Of a stretch of 64,000 nucleotides of DNA, positions 52,332-60,990 are shown piece after piece (positions within the stretch are counted from its first letter, which is position 1; every line of letters starts with the position of its first letter). The stretch spans positions 148,425-212,424 of the forward strand of contig NZ_BMIG01000007.1 in the NCBI RefSeq assembly GCF_014641715.1, read 5' to 3'. A program made the translations under genes and the position numbers. The notes beneath the pieces were generated by a model, which saw only the letters and a list, made by a program, of their open reading frames with translations, was not told the DNA's origin and searched no databases. This DNA comes from Polaromonas eurypsychrophila (GTDB lineage Bacteria > Pseudomonadota > Gammaproteobacteria > Burkholderiales > Burkholderiaceae_C).

Positions 52332-52796
52332 ATGCCTTTTGAAAACACCCTGTTCCAGCTTGCCCAGATGTTTCTGTGGCCGGTCACCATTCTGGTATTG
52401 GCCGCGTTTGCCTATGCCGTCATGAGCTTGGGCGCGTTTGGCCTTGAGTGGGTGCGCAGGCGCAGGCAGCCTGGCAGGGTGTTGGTGCTGGCCGGTGCCA
52501 GCGCAGCTTCAGCCGAAACGCTGGAACTGGCTGTGCTCAGGGAACTGGAGGGCCTGCGCCTGTGCAGCCGCGTGGCTCCAATGCTGGGCCTGGTTGCCAC
52601 CATGATTCCCATGGGGCCAGCGCTGGTGGCAGTGGCTTCGGGCCAGTCGCAAGGCGTGGCCGAAAGTCTGGCGCCGGCTTTTGCCGCCGTCATTGTGGCG
52701 CTGGTGGCCGCGTCCATCACCTTTGTGGTTTACAGCGTGCGCCGGCGCTGGCTGCTGGCCGAAATGCTGGCGGTGCTGGAAGGCCAGGCCGCATGA
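52332..52796 (+). CDS. MotA/TolQ/ExbB-like proton-channel protein
   Basis: The 154-residue protein has three hydrophobic segments (MFLWPVTILVLAAFAYAVM, APMLGLVATMIPMGPALVAV, and AAVIVALVAASITFVVYSV) with the small-residue packing of ExbB/TolQ helices; the second and third correspond to the conserved channel part. It is shorter than ExbB (about 240). Its stop overlaps the start of the DUF2149 gene (ATGA). With DUF2149 it probably forms an ExbB/D-like motor that supports the exported CobN or TonB-type transport. Confidence 0.82.
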   Translation: MPFENTLFQLAQMFLWPVTILVLAAFAYAVMSLGAFGLEWVRRRRQPGRVLVLAGASAASAETLELAVLRELEGLRLCSRVAPMLGLVATMIPMGPALVAVASGQSQGVAESLAPAFAAVIVALVAASITFVVYSVRRRWLLAEMLAVLEGQAA

Positions 52797-53149
52797 ACCG
52801 GCCCGCCGCAGCGCCCTCCCAGGCAACCAGGCCGCGGCTGCGCATTCTGGACGAAGATGATGATGACCCGGTCTTGTCCACCATCAATCTGATTGATGTG
52901 TTTCTGGTTGTTATCGGCATGTTGTTGATCGCAGTCATCAACAACCCGATGAACCCGTTTTCCGATGACAAGCTGACCATCATCCGCAACGAAGGGCAGC
53001 CCAACATGGAGATCATCACCAAAGACGGGCAGAAGATCACGCGCTTCAAGGCCAGCGGCGCCTCGGGCGAAGGGGATGGCGAAAAAGCCGGCACCGCCTA
53101 CCGCATGAAAGACGGCACCATGGTGTACGTGCCCACGGCCAAACCTTGA
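52793..53149 (+). CDS. DUF2149 protein with ExbD/TolR-like transmembrane motif
   Basis: The 118-residue protein has an acidic N-terminal part (LDEDDDDPVLSTIN) and one transmembrane helix, INLIDVFLVVIGMLLIAV, followed by a periplasmic-type domain (DKLTIIRNEGQPNMEIITKD). The helix aligns with ExbD/TolR sequences of type LIDVMLVLLIIFM, including the Asp that carries protons. This supports an ExbD-like role beside the ExbB-like neighbour. It overlaps both flanking genes. The function itself is not established. Confidence 0.82.
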   Translation: MNRPAAAPSQATRPRLRILDEDDDDPVLSTINLIDVFLVVIGMLLIAVINNPMNPFSDDKLTIIRNEGQPNMEIITKDGQKITRFKASGASGEGDGEKAGTAYRMKDGTMVYVPTAKP

Positions 53150-56100
53150 TGAAACCCTGTCTCGCGGTGGCGGTGGGTTGCTGGCTCATTCTGACCGTCG
53201 GAATGGGTAGTGTGCAGGCGCAGCCCGCGCCTGCCGCGCCGCGCGTAGTTCTCCTGAGCACCTACGTGGTGTCGCCCGCGCGTGCGGCCAAGCTGCGGCT
53301 GGCGGCGCAGCAGGCGGGCGTGCCCTTGCAAACCCTGTCTGCGGAAGAGGACACGCCCGAGGCTTTGCAGCAAGCCCTGCAAAGCGCGGGCCTGCTGGTG
53401 ATCGACGCGCCGCACAGCAGCGTGGCGCAAGCCGTCGCCGCGCGTTTTGGCGAGATGCTGAATAAAAGCGGCACACCTTATGTACTGGTCGGGGAGTTCA
53501 GCGCCGTGGCGAAAAACCAGACGCTGGCGGCGGCGCCGCTGCAGGCTGAGCGCGGGGTGGGTGCGGCCTGGGCGCAGCGCCTGCGCGAGTACTGGCGCTT
53601 TGGCGGGGCGCAGAACATGCGGCTGGCGATGGAAGTGCTGAAAGTCCCGGCGAACGGACAGGGCAGTGCGGCCACCTTGCCGCCGGCTGTTGAGTTGCCG
53701 CTGCAAGGTTTTTACCATTCCCGGTGGGCGCGCCTCGAAAGTGATGCGAACATGCTGAAGATGTTGCCTGCGCCCGGTGTTCCCGATCAAAATCGGGCTC
53801 CAGCCCTTGTTCCACATGCGCAAGCAGCTATAAAAACAGTAGCAATTGCGGTGAACAACGCAGTCTTCACCTCGGACGACACGCCCTGGTTGGACGCCCT
53901 GATCACCGCGCTCGAGCAGCGCGGCCTGCGCGCCTATGCCTTTTATGGGCCGCGCCAGCAAAAAGATCTGTTTTTCCAGATGACGCATGTGCCGGCCGCC
54001 GGTGGCCCGCAGCGCGTGGCCGATGTGATCATCAACTCGGCGCTGGTCTTTAACCCGACCGAGCGCAAGGCCGAGCTGGAGCGTATCGGCGTGCCGGTGC
54101 TGCAAACCATGCCTGCGCTGGCCATGGACGCCGCGCAATGGGCGCAGAGCAAGGACGGCCTGGCCCTTAGCGATGTGTCCTATTACTACACACCCAGCGA
54201 GTTGTCGGGCATGGTGGATGCCATGCTGATCACCGCACGTGATGCCAAAACCGGTGCGCTCAACCCGATTGCGGCGCAGATCAACGCTGTGGCGGACAAG
54301 GCCGCGGCCCTGGCCCGCCTGCAGCAAACCCCCGCTGCGCAGCGCCGGGTGGCGATGATGGTTTACAACTACCCCCAGGGCGAGGGCAACTTCGGCGCAT
54401 CCTTTCTGAATGTGCCAAAAAGCCTGCAGAACATGCTGGGCGCCATGAAGGCGGCCGGCTACCAGACACACACGCCTGACGCGGACCAGATCACACCGCA
54501 GGTGCAGGCCACACTGGGCGGGTTTTACAAGCCAGAAACCTTAAGCTCGTTGCCGGCGCAGGGTCTGGCCGACGTGCTGTCGCTGAGCCGCTACCTCAGC
54601 TGGTTTCGTGCGCTGCCACCCGGCACGCAAAGTCGCATCGAGGCCTATTGGGGCCCGCCTGAAAAAGCCCTGATGCTGCGGCCCCAGGCAGCAGGCGCAA
54701 GCGGGCAGGCTGAGGCCGGTTTCATCATTCCGCGCGTCTTGCTTGGCAATGTGGTCGTTATGCCGCAGCCACTGCGGCATGAGGTCACGGCAGGGACGCC
54801 CGCCGAGGTGCGCAAAAAACGCATAGGCCACCGCTCCCAGGTGCCGCTCAGCCACAACTACCTGGCCACTTATTTGTGGATCCGCGAACAATTTGCAGCC
54901 AACGCAGTGGTGCATGTGGGCACCCACGGCACGCTCGAATGGGCGCCGGGCAAGGAGCGTGGCTTGTCGAGCCAGGACGATCCTATTCTGGCGCTGGGTG
55001 ACTTGCCCAACATTTACCCCTACATCATGGACAACCTGGGCGAGGCGCTGACCGCCAAGCGGCGTGGCCGCGCGGTGCTGGTGAGCCATTCAACCCCGAT
55101 GTTTTCGCCTGCGGGTTTCAGGCCCGGCCTGCACGAGATGCACGACCTGATGCACGACTGGGAAACCGTGGCTCCCGGTCCGGTGAAAAAAGAGTTGGAG
55201 AAACGGCTGGTAGCTCAATTTGTTGAACACCAGCTACACCGCGACGTGGGCTGGAGCGCGCAGAAAATCAGCGCCGACTTTGCCGGCTTCATGGAGTTGT
55301 TACATCCCTACCTTGACGACATTGCGCAGGCCGCACAGCCCCAGGGCCTGGCCGCCTTTGGCGAAGTGCCCGATGCACAGCGCCGCTTTGGCACCGTGAT
55401 GCAGACCCTGCGCAAGCCGCTGATTGATGCGCTGGGCGAAGACATTGATGAGGTGTTTTTGCTAGACGCCAAGAAGATCATCCTCTCGCGCCCCGCGCGC
55501 TGGCTGCAGGTCGCGCTGAAAGACCCACAAGCCGCCAGCATGCTGGATCTTCGGGCGCAGGATACCGCCGACGCGGCCAAAACGGGAATCCATAGTTCTG
55601 TGCCGAATCGTGCCGAAGCCAAAAAATTGGACCCCAAAGTGCTGCTGGCGCTGGCGCAGCGCGCACAGCAACTGGACAAGGCTTTGGCCGGCAACGAAGA
55701 GATCAGCGGCTTTCTGGCCGCGCTCGACGGCCAACACATCAAGGCCAGTTACGGCGGCGATCCGGTGCGCAACCCCGACAGCCTGCCCACCGGCCGAAAT
55801 CTGTATGGCTTTGACCCCAGCCGCGTGCCGACGCGCCAGGCCTGGGACACCGGAGTGGCTGCGTTTGATGTGTGGATGACGCAGCACCGTGCGGCCAACA
55901 AGGGCCAGTGGCCCGACAAGATAGCCTTCACCCTGTGGGCTGGAGAAACCATGCGGCATCAGGGCGTGATGGAGTCGCAGGCGCTGTATGCACTGGGCGT
56001 CAAGCCGCGCTGGGATGAAGCCGGGCGTGTGACGGGCCTGGACACCGTGGCCCCTGGCGAGTTGAAACGGCCGCGCCTGGATGTGCTGATCAATGTGACC

Positions 56101-57336
56101 GGTTCCTACCGCGACCAGTTTCCGGTGGTGATGCGCTGGATGGACGAAGCGGTGCGGCAGGTGGCGCCGCTGAACGAGGCCGACAACCGGGTAGCCCGCA
56201 ACACGCAGAAGCTGGCGAAAGAATTTGCGGCGCAGGGCGCCAGCGCGCTTGAGGCCAAACGCTGGTCCACCGCGCGGGTGTTTTCCAATGAGCAGGGCAG
56301 CTACAGCACCGGCCTGAGTGAAGCGGCGCAAGCCACCGATGTCTGGAAAATCGCGAACAAGGGCGGCGGTGACGCCGAGATGTCGCAGCTCTACATGGAC
56401 CGCATGGGCCATGTGTATGGCGAGGGGTTGACGGGCGTAGCGCGGCCCAAAGGCTTTGAGAAAGCCTATGCGCGCAACCTGGCGCAGGTGGATGCGGCTT
56501 TGCTGTCGCGCACCTCACACACCTACGGCGTGCTTTCCAGTGATGACCCGTTTCAATACCTGGGCGGTATTGCGCAGGCGGTGCGCCAGCTCACCGGCAA
56601 AGACCCGGCGCTGTATGTGCAGAATTTGCGCGACACCTCTGAAGTGATCACCGAAAGCGCCAGCAGCGCGATTGCCAAGGAAATGCAAACGCGTTACCTG
56701 CACCCGCAGTGGATCAGCGCGCAAAAAGCCGAGGGCTACAGCGGCACCCTGCAGGTGCTGAAAACAGCGCAGTTTTTATGGGGCTGGCAAGTCACCGCGC
56801 CGCAAGCCGTGCGGCAGGACCACTGGCAGTCTTTGCATAATGTGTATGTGCGCGACCAGTACAAGCTGGGCACACGCGAGTGGCTGGAGGGCGACAATCG
56901 CGCCGCCTTTGCCCAGACGCTGGAGCGCATGCTGGACGCGGTGCGCCTGAACTACTGGCAACCCGATGCGGCGACAAAACGGGAGCTGGTGCAGGCGTAT
57001 CAGGAAGCGCTGAAAGCCACCGGGTTGCGTGAAACCAATCGGGCGGTGCAGCGTTTTGCGGCAGAGGCTCAGGTTTCTTCTGCCAACAGTAGCTCTGCGC
57101 AGGTCTCGGCAGCGCGCGAGCCGGTCAACCAAGCCAAACCGAATCCGCCCGATGAAACCACGCGCGCACCCGTGCGCGGCCTGAAGCTGGAACCGCAATC
57201 GCCAGAAGTCAAAACGCCCGCGTCGGTTGTGCACAGCTTGGCCGTCTTGTGGGGTATCGCCCTGTTGCTGGCACTGGGCGCGTGGCAGCAATCACGCCGC
57301 TGGCGGCGGGCCGGTCTGACGGCGTCCGGCGTTTGA
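53149..57336 (+). CDS. cobN: Exported, membrane-anchored CobN-like chelatase subunit
   Basis: The 1395-residue protein is a full-length CobN/magnesium-chelatase-H-type subunit: HVGTHGTLEWAPGKERGLSS, ALGDLPNIYPYIMDNLGEAL, DVLINVTGSYRDQFPVVMRW and the distal LGGIAQAVRQLTGKDP. Unlike the cytoplasmic aerobic CobN it has an N-terminal signal peptide (about residues 1-24, ending SVQAQP) and a C-terminal transmembrane helix (LAVLWGIALLLALGAW) with a basic tail. It should therefore act at the periplasmic face. No cobS or cobT ATPase genes are present. Residues about 213-236 derive from a dispersed repeat. Start and stop are tightly coupled to neighbours. Confidence 0.87.
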   Translation: MKPCLAVAVGCWLILTVGMGSVQAQPAPAAPRVVLLSTYVVSPARAAKLRLAAQQAGVPLQTLSAEEDTPEALQQALQSAGLLVIDAPHSSVAQAVAARFGEMLNKSGTPYVLVGEFSAVAKNQTLAAAPLQAERGVGAAWAQRLREYWRFGGAQNMRLAMEVLKVPANGQGSAATLPPAVELPLQGFYHSRWARLESDANMLKMLPAPGVPDQNRAPALVPHAQAAIKTVAIAVNNAVFTSDDTPWLDALITALEQRGLRAYAFYGPRQQKDLFFQMTHVPAAGGPQRVADVIINSALVFNPTERKAELERIGVPVLQTMPALAMDAAQWAQSKDGLALSDVSYYYTPSELSGMVDAMLITARDAKTGALNPIAAQINAVADKAAALARLQQTPAAQRRVAMMVYNYPQGEGNFGASFLNVPKSLQNMLGAMKAAGYQTHTPDADQITPQVQATLGGFYKPETLSSLPAQGLADVLSLSRYLSWFRALPPGTQSRIEAYWGPPEKALMLRPQAAGASGQAEAGFIIPRVLLGNVVVMPQPLRHEVTAGTPAEVRKKRIGHRSQVPLSHNYLATYLWIREQFAANAVVHVGTHGTLEWAPGKERGLSSQDDPILALGDLPNIYPYIMDNLGEALTAKRRGRAVLVSHSTPMFSPAGFRPGLHEMHDLMHDWETVAPGPVKKELEKRLVAQFVEHQLHRDVGWSAQKISADFAGFMELLHPYLDDIAQAAQPQGLAAFGEVPDAQRRFGTVMQTLRKPLIDALGEDIDEVFLLDAKKIILSRPARWLQVALKDPQAASMLDLRAQDTADAAKTGIHSSVPNRAEAKKLDPKVLLALAQRAQQLDKALAGNEEISGFLAALDGQHIKASYGGDPVRNPDSLPTGRNLYGFDPSRVPTRQAWDTGVAAFDVWMTQHRAANKGQWPDKIAFTLWAGETMRHQGVMESQALYALGVKPRWDEAGRVTGLDTVAPGELKRPRLDVLINVTGSYRDQFPVVMRWMDEAVRQVAPLNEADNRVARNTQKLAKEFAAQGASALEAKRWSTARVFSNEQGSYSTGLSEAAQATDVWKIANKGGGDAEMSQLYMDRMGHVYGEGLTGVARPKGFEKAYARNLAQVDAALLSRTSHTYGVLSSDDPFQYLGGIAQAVRQLTGKDPALYVQNLRDTSEVITESASSAIAKEMQTRYLHPQWISAQKAEGYSGTLQVLKTAQFLWGWQVTAPQAVRQDHWQSLHNVYVRDQYKLGTREWLEGDNRAAFAQTLERMLDAVRLNYWQPDAATKRELVQAYQEALKATGLRETNRAVQRFAAEAQVSSANSSSAQVSAAREPVNQAKPNPPDETTRAPVRGLKLEPQSPEVKTPASVVHSLAVLWGIALLLALGAWQQSRRWRRAGLTASGV
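53786..53850. repeat. Dispersed repeat family A copy inside cobN
   Basis: AATCGGGCTCCAGCCCTTG, CACATGCGCAAGCAGCTAT and AGTAGCAATTGCGG are the best-preserved copy. In frame it encodes RAPALVPHAQAAIKTVAIA, very similar to the cobU-encoded peptide. Confidence 0.85.
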
Positions 57337-57337
57337 C

Positions 57338-58357
57338 ATGATGACCCCGGGCGCTGTTATTGCTGCGTTGGCCTTGGCCCTGGTTTTGCTGCTGGCCTTG
57401 GGGATTGACAAACTTTTTGGCGAGCCGCGCCCCCGCTTGCACCCGGTGGTCTGGATGGGCAGCTACCTTCAGGCCTGCGGCAGTGTCGCGGTCCGTTGCC
57501 AGCCCGCGACCGCGTTTGTGCTGGGGGCTTTCGCCTGGTGCCTGGGCGCGCTGGTGACGGGGGCTTTGGCTTGCGGCTTGCAGGGGCTGATGTTCTCGCA
57601 GCTGGCGCGGGTTGTGTCCACGCCCGGTTCAGGACCTGTCGTGATTGCAGCCCTGCTGGCCGCGATAACGGTCTGGCTGCTGAAGTGCATGTTGTCGTGG
57701 CGCATGTTGCGCAGCGAAGTCCAAGCGGTGGAGGCGGCTTTGCAGCAGTCGCTGCAAGCGGGGCGCGAGCGCCTGTCGTGGCTGGTCAGCCGCGATACGA
57801 CCCAGCTGAGCGAAACCGAGGTACGCGAAAGCGCTATCGAATCGCTGGCTGAGAACCTCAACGATTCGGTGGTCGCGCCCATCTTCTGGTTTGTGCTGCT
57901 GGGCCTGCCCGGTGCGGCGGTCTACCGGTTTGCCAACACCGCTGACGCGATGTGGGGCTACCGCGGCGTCTACAAAGGCCAAAACTGGGAGTGGGCGGGC
58001 AAGTGGGCTGCGCGTGCTGACGATGTGTTGTCCTGGTTGCCAGCGCGATTGACGGCGGCGCTGATCCGGATGGTGACCGGCGGCTTTCAGATGGCTGCCC
58101 TGCGACGGGAGGCCACGAAAACACCTTCTCCCAACAGCGGCTGGCCCATGGCCGGCATGGCCCTTGCATTGGGTGTTTGCCTGCGCAAGCCAGGCGCCTA
58201 CGCGCTCAACCCGGAGGGCAGGGCACCGCAGGCTTCTGACACGCTTTTGGCTGTCAATGTTGCATCAAAAGTGCTGCTTGCCCTTTTGGCATGTGCGCTG
58301 GCAGCTATTGTTTTAATAGCATTTGTAGTGAAATCATGGCAGCAGATCAGCCTTTGA
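57338..58357 (+). CDS. cobD: Adenosylcobinamide-phosphate synthase CobD/CbiB
   Basis: The 339-residue membrane protein attaches aminopropanol (or its phosphate) to adenosylcobyric acid. It shows IDKLFGEPRPRLHPVVWMGS, LSETEVRESAIESLAENLND, SVVAPIFWFVLLGLPGAAVY and MWGYRGVYKGQNWEWAGKW. The last 30 residues (LLALLACALAAIVLIAFVV) are encoded by a dispersed repeat yet still form a plausible membrane helix. It begins 1 nt after cobN and overlaps cobC by 22 nt. Confidence 0.92.
   Translation: MMTPGAVIAALALALVLLLALGIDKLFGEPRPRLHPVVWMGSYLQACGSVAVRCQPATAFVLGAFAWCLGALVTGALACGLQGLMFSQLARVVSTPGSGPVVIAALLAAITVWLLKCMLSWRMLRSEVQAVEAALQQSLQAGRERLSWLVSRDTTQLSETEVRESAIESLAENLNDSVVAPIFWFVLLGLPGAAVYRFANTADAMWGYRGVYKGQNWEWAGKWAARADDVLSWLPARLTAALIRMVTGGFQMAALRREATKTPSPNSGWPMAGMALALGVCLRKPGAYALNPEGRAPQASDTLLAVNVASKVLLALLACALAAIVLIAFVVKSWQQISL
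58265..58335. repeat. Dispersed repeat family A copy in the cobD 3' end
   Basis: GCTTGCCCTTTTGGCATGTG, GCTGGCAGCTATTG and TTAATAGCATTTGTAG match the family blocks in cobN order. It encodes the last hydrophobic helix of CobD and lies immediately before the cobC start. Confidence 0.75.
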
Positions 58358-59337
58358 CATCACGCATACATGGCGGCCCGGACCACCTGGGTGCGCCGCT
58401 GCACGACTTTTCAAGCAACAGCAACGCCTGCGGGCCTTGCCCCACGGCTTGGGCGGCCGTGCAACAAGCCGACGCCCGCCAATACCCCGACGCCAGTTAC
58501 ACCACGCTGCGTGCGCAACTTGCCGACTTCCATGCGGTGGACCTGCGGCGCGTGTTGCTGGCTGGCAGCGCCAGCGAGTTCATATTTCGCATCACGGCGA
58601 TGGCTTCCCAGCTCGGCGCTGCCGGGGTCTGGCTGCCGCCGCACAGCTACGGCGACTATGCGCAGGCCGCGCAGGCTTTCAAGTTGCCGGTGGTGACGCA
58701 GCTGAAGCAGGCGCAACTTCGCTGGGCTTGTGATCCGTCCAGCCCGCTGGGTGCGGCGCATGCCGCGCTCCAGGCCTTGCCGGACCCGGCAGCAATGTGT
58801 GTACTGGATCGTGCCTACGAGCCGTTGCGACTGAGTGGCGCACTTGGGTTGTCACAAGAGGTGCTGCAAAAGTTCTGGCAACTCTGGACGCCCAACAAGG
58901 CCCTCGGTCTGACTGGCGTGCGCGCAGCCTACGTGATTGCACCGCTGGATTCAGAAGAAGACGTGGTCCAGTTGGAGCGACTCGCACCGTCGTGGCTGTT
59001 GGGTGCGCACGGTGTAGCAATGCTGCAGGCCTGGACCACCCCTGCCGCACAGGCCTGGTTGGCAGCCAGCCTGCCTGCGCTGCGGGAATGGAAGACCCGT
59101 CAAATCGCGCTGTGTGAATCCTTTGGCTGGACCGTGCTGCCCAGTGACGCCAACTTTTTTGTTTGCCATGGCGGCCAGGCTCCATGCGTCGTGGCCGCCT
59201 TGCGCCATCGCGGTATCAAGCTGCGTGACTGCGCGTCGTTTGGTTTGCCCAATCACTTCCGCCTCAGCGTACACACGCCCGCGGCACAGCAGGCATTGCA
59301 CAATGGCTTGCAGGACATCCTCGGGAAATCAATGTGA
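58336..59337 (+). CDS. cobC: PLP-dependent aminotransferase-fold protein CobC (threonine-phosphate decarboxylase-like)
   Basis: The 333-residue class I/II aminotransferase-fold protein has HDFSSNSNACGPCP, RQYPDASYTTLRAQLADFH and the PLP-lysine segment LWTPNKALGLTGVRAAYV, with Arg in NHFRLSVHTP binding the substrate carboxylate. In B12 synthesis this enzyme makes (R)-1-aminopropan-2-ol phosphate from threonine phosphate for CobD. The ATG at 58336 lies within cobD (22-nt overlap); an earlier frame start lies in the repeat and is rejected. Confidence 0.87.
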   Translation: MAADQPLTSRIHGGPDHLGAPLHDFSSNSNACGPCPTAWAAVQQADARQYPDASYTTLRAQLADFHAVDLRRVLLAGSASEFIFRITAMASQLGAAGVWLPPHSYGDYAQAAQAFKLPVVTQLKQAQLRWACDPSSPLGAAHAALQALPDPAAMCVLDRAYEPLRLSGALGLSQEVLQKFWQLWTPNKALGLTGVRAAYVIAPLDSEEDVVQLERLAPSWLLGAHGVAMLQAWTTPAAQAWLAASLPALREWKTRQIALCESFGWTVLPSDANFFVCHGGQAPCVVAALRHRGIKLRDCASFGLPNHFRLSVHTPAAQQALHNGLQDILGKSM

Positions 59338-60899
59338 CCGCAAAAAGCGTGATGGTGCTGGGCACGACCAGCGGAGCCGGCAAAAGCTGGCTGACCACGG
59401 CTCTGTGCCGTTACTACGCCAACCAGGGTCTCAAGGTCGCGCCGTTTAAAGCTCAAAACATGAGCAACAACGCAAGGGTTGTTGCAGGTGGCGAAATCGG
59501 TAGCGCCCAGTATTTCCAGGCGTTGGCTGCGAGAGCCATCCCTGACGTACGCATGAACCCGCTGCTGCTCAAGCCCGAGAAAGACACCTACAGCCAGGTC
59601 ATCCTGATGGGCCAGGTCAATGACGAACTTTCACGCATGGCCTGGCGCGGCCGCAGTGCGTCGGTCTGGCCCGTGGTGGCGCAGGCGCTGGACGAGTTGC
59701 TGGCCGAAAACGATGTGGTGGTGATGGAAGGCGCGGGCTCGCCGGCCGAGATCAACCTCAAGGACAGCGACATCGTCAACATGCGTGTGGCGCTGCATGC
59801 ACAAGCCGCCTGCTTGCTGGTCACTGATATCGACCGCGGCGGCGCTTTTGCGCACCTCTATGGCACCTGGGCCATGCTTGACGAAGCAGAGCGCAAACTG
59901 ATCAGGGGGTTTGTGCTGAACAAGTTTCGCGGTGACGCGAGCCTGCTCGCGCCGGGCCCGCAGATGTTACTGGGCCTGACCGGTGTACCCACGGTGGCAA
60001 CACTGCCCATGTGGTGGCAACACGGTCTGCCCGAGGAGGACGGTGTGTTTGATATGGCCCCCACGCTTGTCGCTGCGCGAGCCTCCGGCGTTGCGCTGCC
60101 CCATGCACCGGGAAGAGGGGCCGCTGCGCCTGTGGCCCGGCAAAGCCGGTTCCACGGCCCCGGCTTGAAGGATTCGGGAAATCGCGCTCCGGTGACCATC
60201 GCCATCGTTGCCTATCCGCGCATCAGCAACCTCGATGAATTCCAGCCACTCAAAAACGTTCCGGGCATTCACCTCAAGTGGGTGCGCAGTCCGGCGGAGC
60301 TGGCGGGACTGACCCCCCCCGACTGGATCATCCTGCCCGGCTCCAAACATACCAGCGGCGACCTGGCCTGGTTACGCGCGCAGGGGCTGGACAGCGCAGT
60401 TGCGGCGCATGCAGGACGGGGCGGTGCCGTGCTGGGTATTTGCGGTGGTCTGCAAATGCTCGGCGAGGCGCTGATTGACCTGCATGGCATCGATGGCAAC
60501 GGGCCTGGCCTGGGTTTGCTGCCGGTGGTCACGGTGTTTGAGGTTGACAAGACCGTGCAGCGTCGGCAAACCAGTTTTTCATCGGTGAGCGGCGTGTGGG
60601 CGGCGTTGTCGGGTGCCACAGTGCAAGGCTACGAAATCCACCACGGTCAGACCGCACCGCACAGCGCCATGGCCGCGGCGGGCGATGTGGCGCACGCCGT
60701 GATGCCGGATGGCCTGGCCTGGCAAAACAATGCCGGCAATGTGCTCGGCGTTTACCTGCACGGCCTGTTTGAAGACCCGGCTGTGTTGCGGGCGCTGTTC
60801 GGTGCCAGCGCACCGACGCTGGACTCGGTGTTTGAGGGCCTTGCCGACTACATCCACAAGCATTTCGAAGCGGGGGTTTTGGACGCGCTGATTGCCTGA
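59334..60899 (+). CDS. cobQ: Cobyric acid synthase CobQ/CbiP
   Basis: The 521-residue enzyme amidates four carboxylates of adenosylcobyrinate a,c-diamide. It has the P-loop VMVLGTTSGAGKSWLTTALC, PFKAQNMSNNARVV, VMEGAGSPAEINLKDSDIVN, and the C-terminal glutaminase domain with ILPGSKHTSGDLAWLR and Cys in LGICGGLQMLG. GTG start overlapping the cobC stop. Residues about 259-278 (GAAAPVARQSRFHGPG) between the two domains come from a GC-rich dispersed repeat. It is the last gene of the operon. Confidence 0.93.
   Translation: MTAKSVMVLGTTSGAGKSWLTTALCRYYANQGLKVAPFKAQNMSNNARVVAGGEIGSAQYFQALAARAIPDVRMNPLLLKPEKDTYSQVILMGQVNDELSRMAWRGRSASVWPVVAQALDELLAENDVVVMEGAGSPAEINLKDSDIVNMRVALHAQAACLLVTDIDRGGAFAHLYGTWAMLDEAERKLIRGFVLNKFRGDASLLAPGPQMLLGLTGVPTVATLPMWWQHGLPEEDGVFDMAPTLVAARASGVALPHAPGRGAAAPVARQSRFHGPGLKDSGNRAPVTIAIVAYPRISNLDEFQPLKNVPGIHLKWVRSPAELAGLTPPDWIILPGSKHTSGDLAWLRAQGLDSAVAAHAGRGGAVLGICGGLQMLGEALIDLHGIDGNGPGLGLLPVVTVFEVDKTVQRRQTSFSSVSGVWAALSGATVQGYEIHHGQTAPHSAMAAAGDVAHAVMPDGLAWQNNAGNVLGVYLHGLFEDPAVLRALFGASAPTLDSVFEGLADYIHKHFEAGVLDALIA
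60112..60172. repeat. GC-rich dispersed repeat (family B) inside cobQ
   Basis: GGGGCCGCTGCGCCTGTG, GCCCGGCAAAGCCGGTTCCA and CGGCCCCGGCTTG are nearly identical to 18590-18650 downstream of the ThDP enzyme. It lies in frame in the interdomain linker of CobQ. Confidence 0.85.
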
Positions 60900-60990
60900 G
60901 GCGGGGCTATAGTTCCCTCAGGTGCACGGCTTGCGTGTACTGCCGGTGCATCATCCCGGCAATTTCCAACCAACCCATTGCAGGCTCCAA

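Noticed and set aside
52332..53149. Calling the ExbB-like/DUF2149 pair simply the ExbBD of BtuB
   Set aside because: No TonB gene is present and the pair is fused by overlap to cobN, so partnership with the anchored CobN is the better first hypothesis; TonB support is not excluded.
53098..54471. 457-codon minus-strand frame opposite DUF2149 and cobN
   Set aside because: Shadow frame in GC-rich DNA with no homology or ribosome site.
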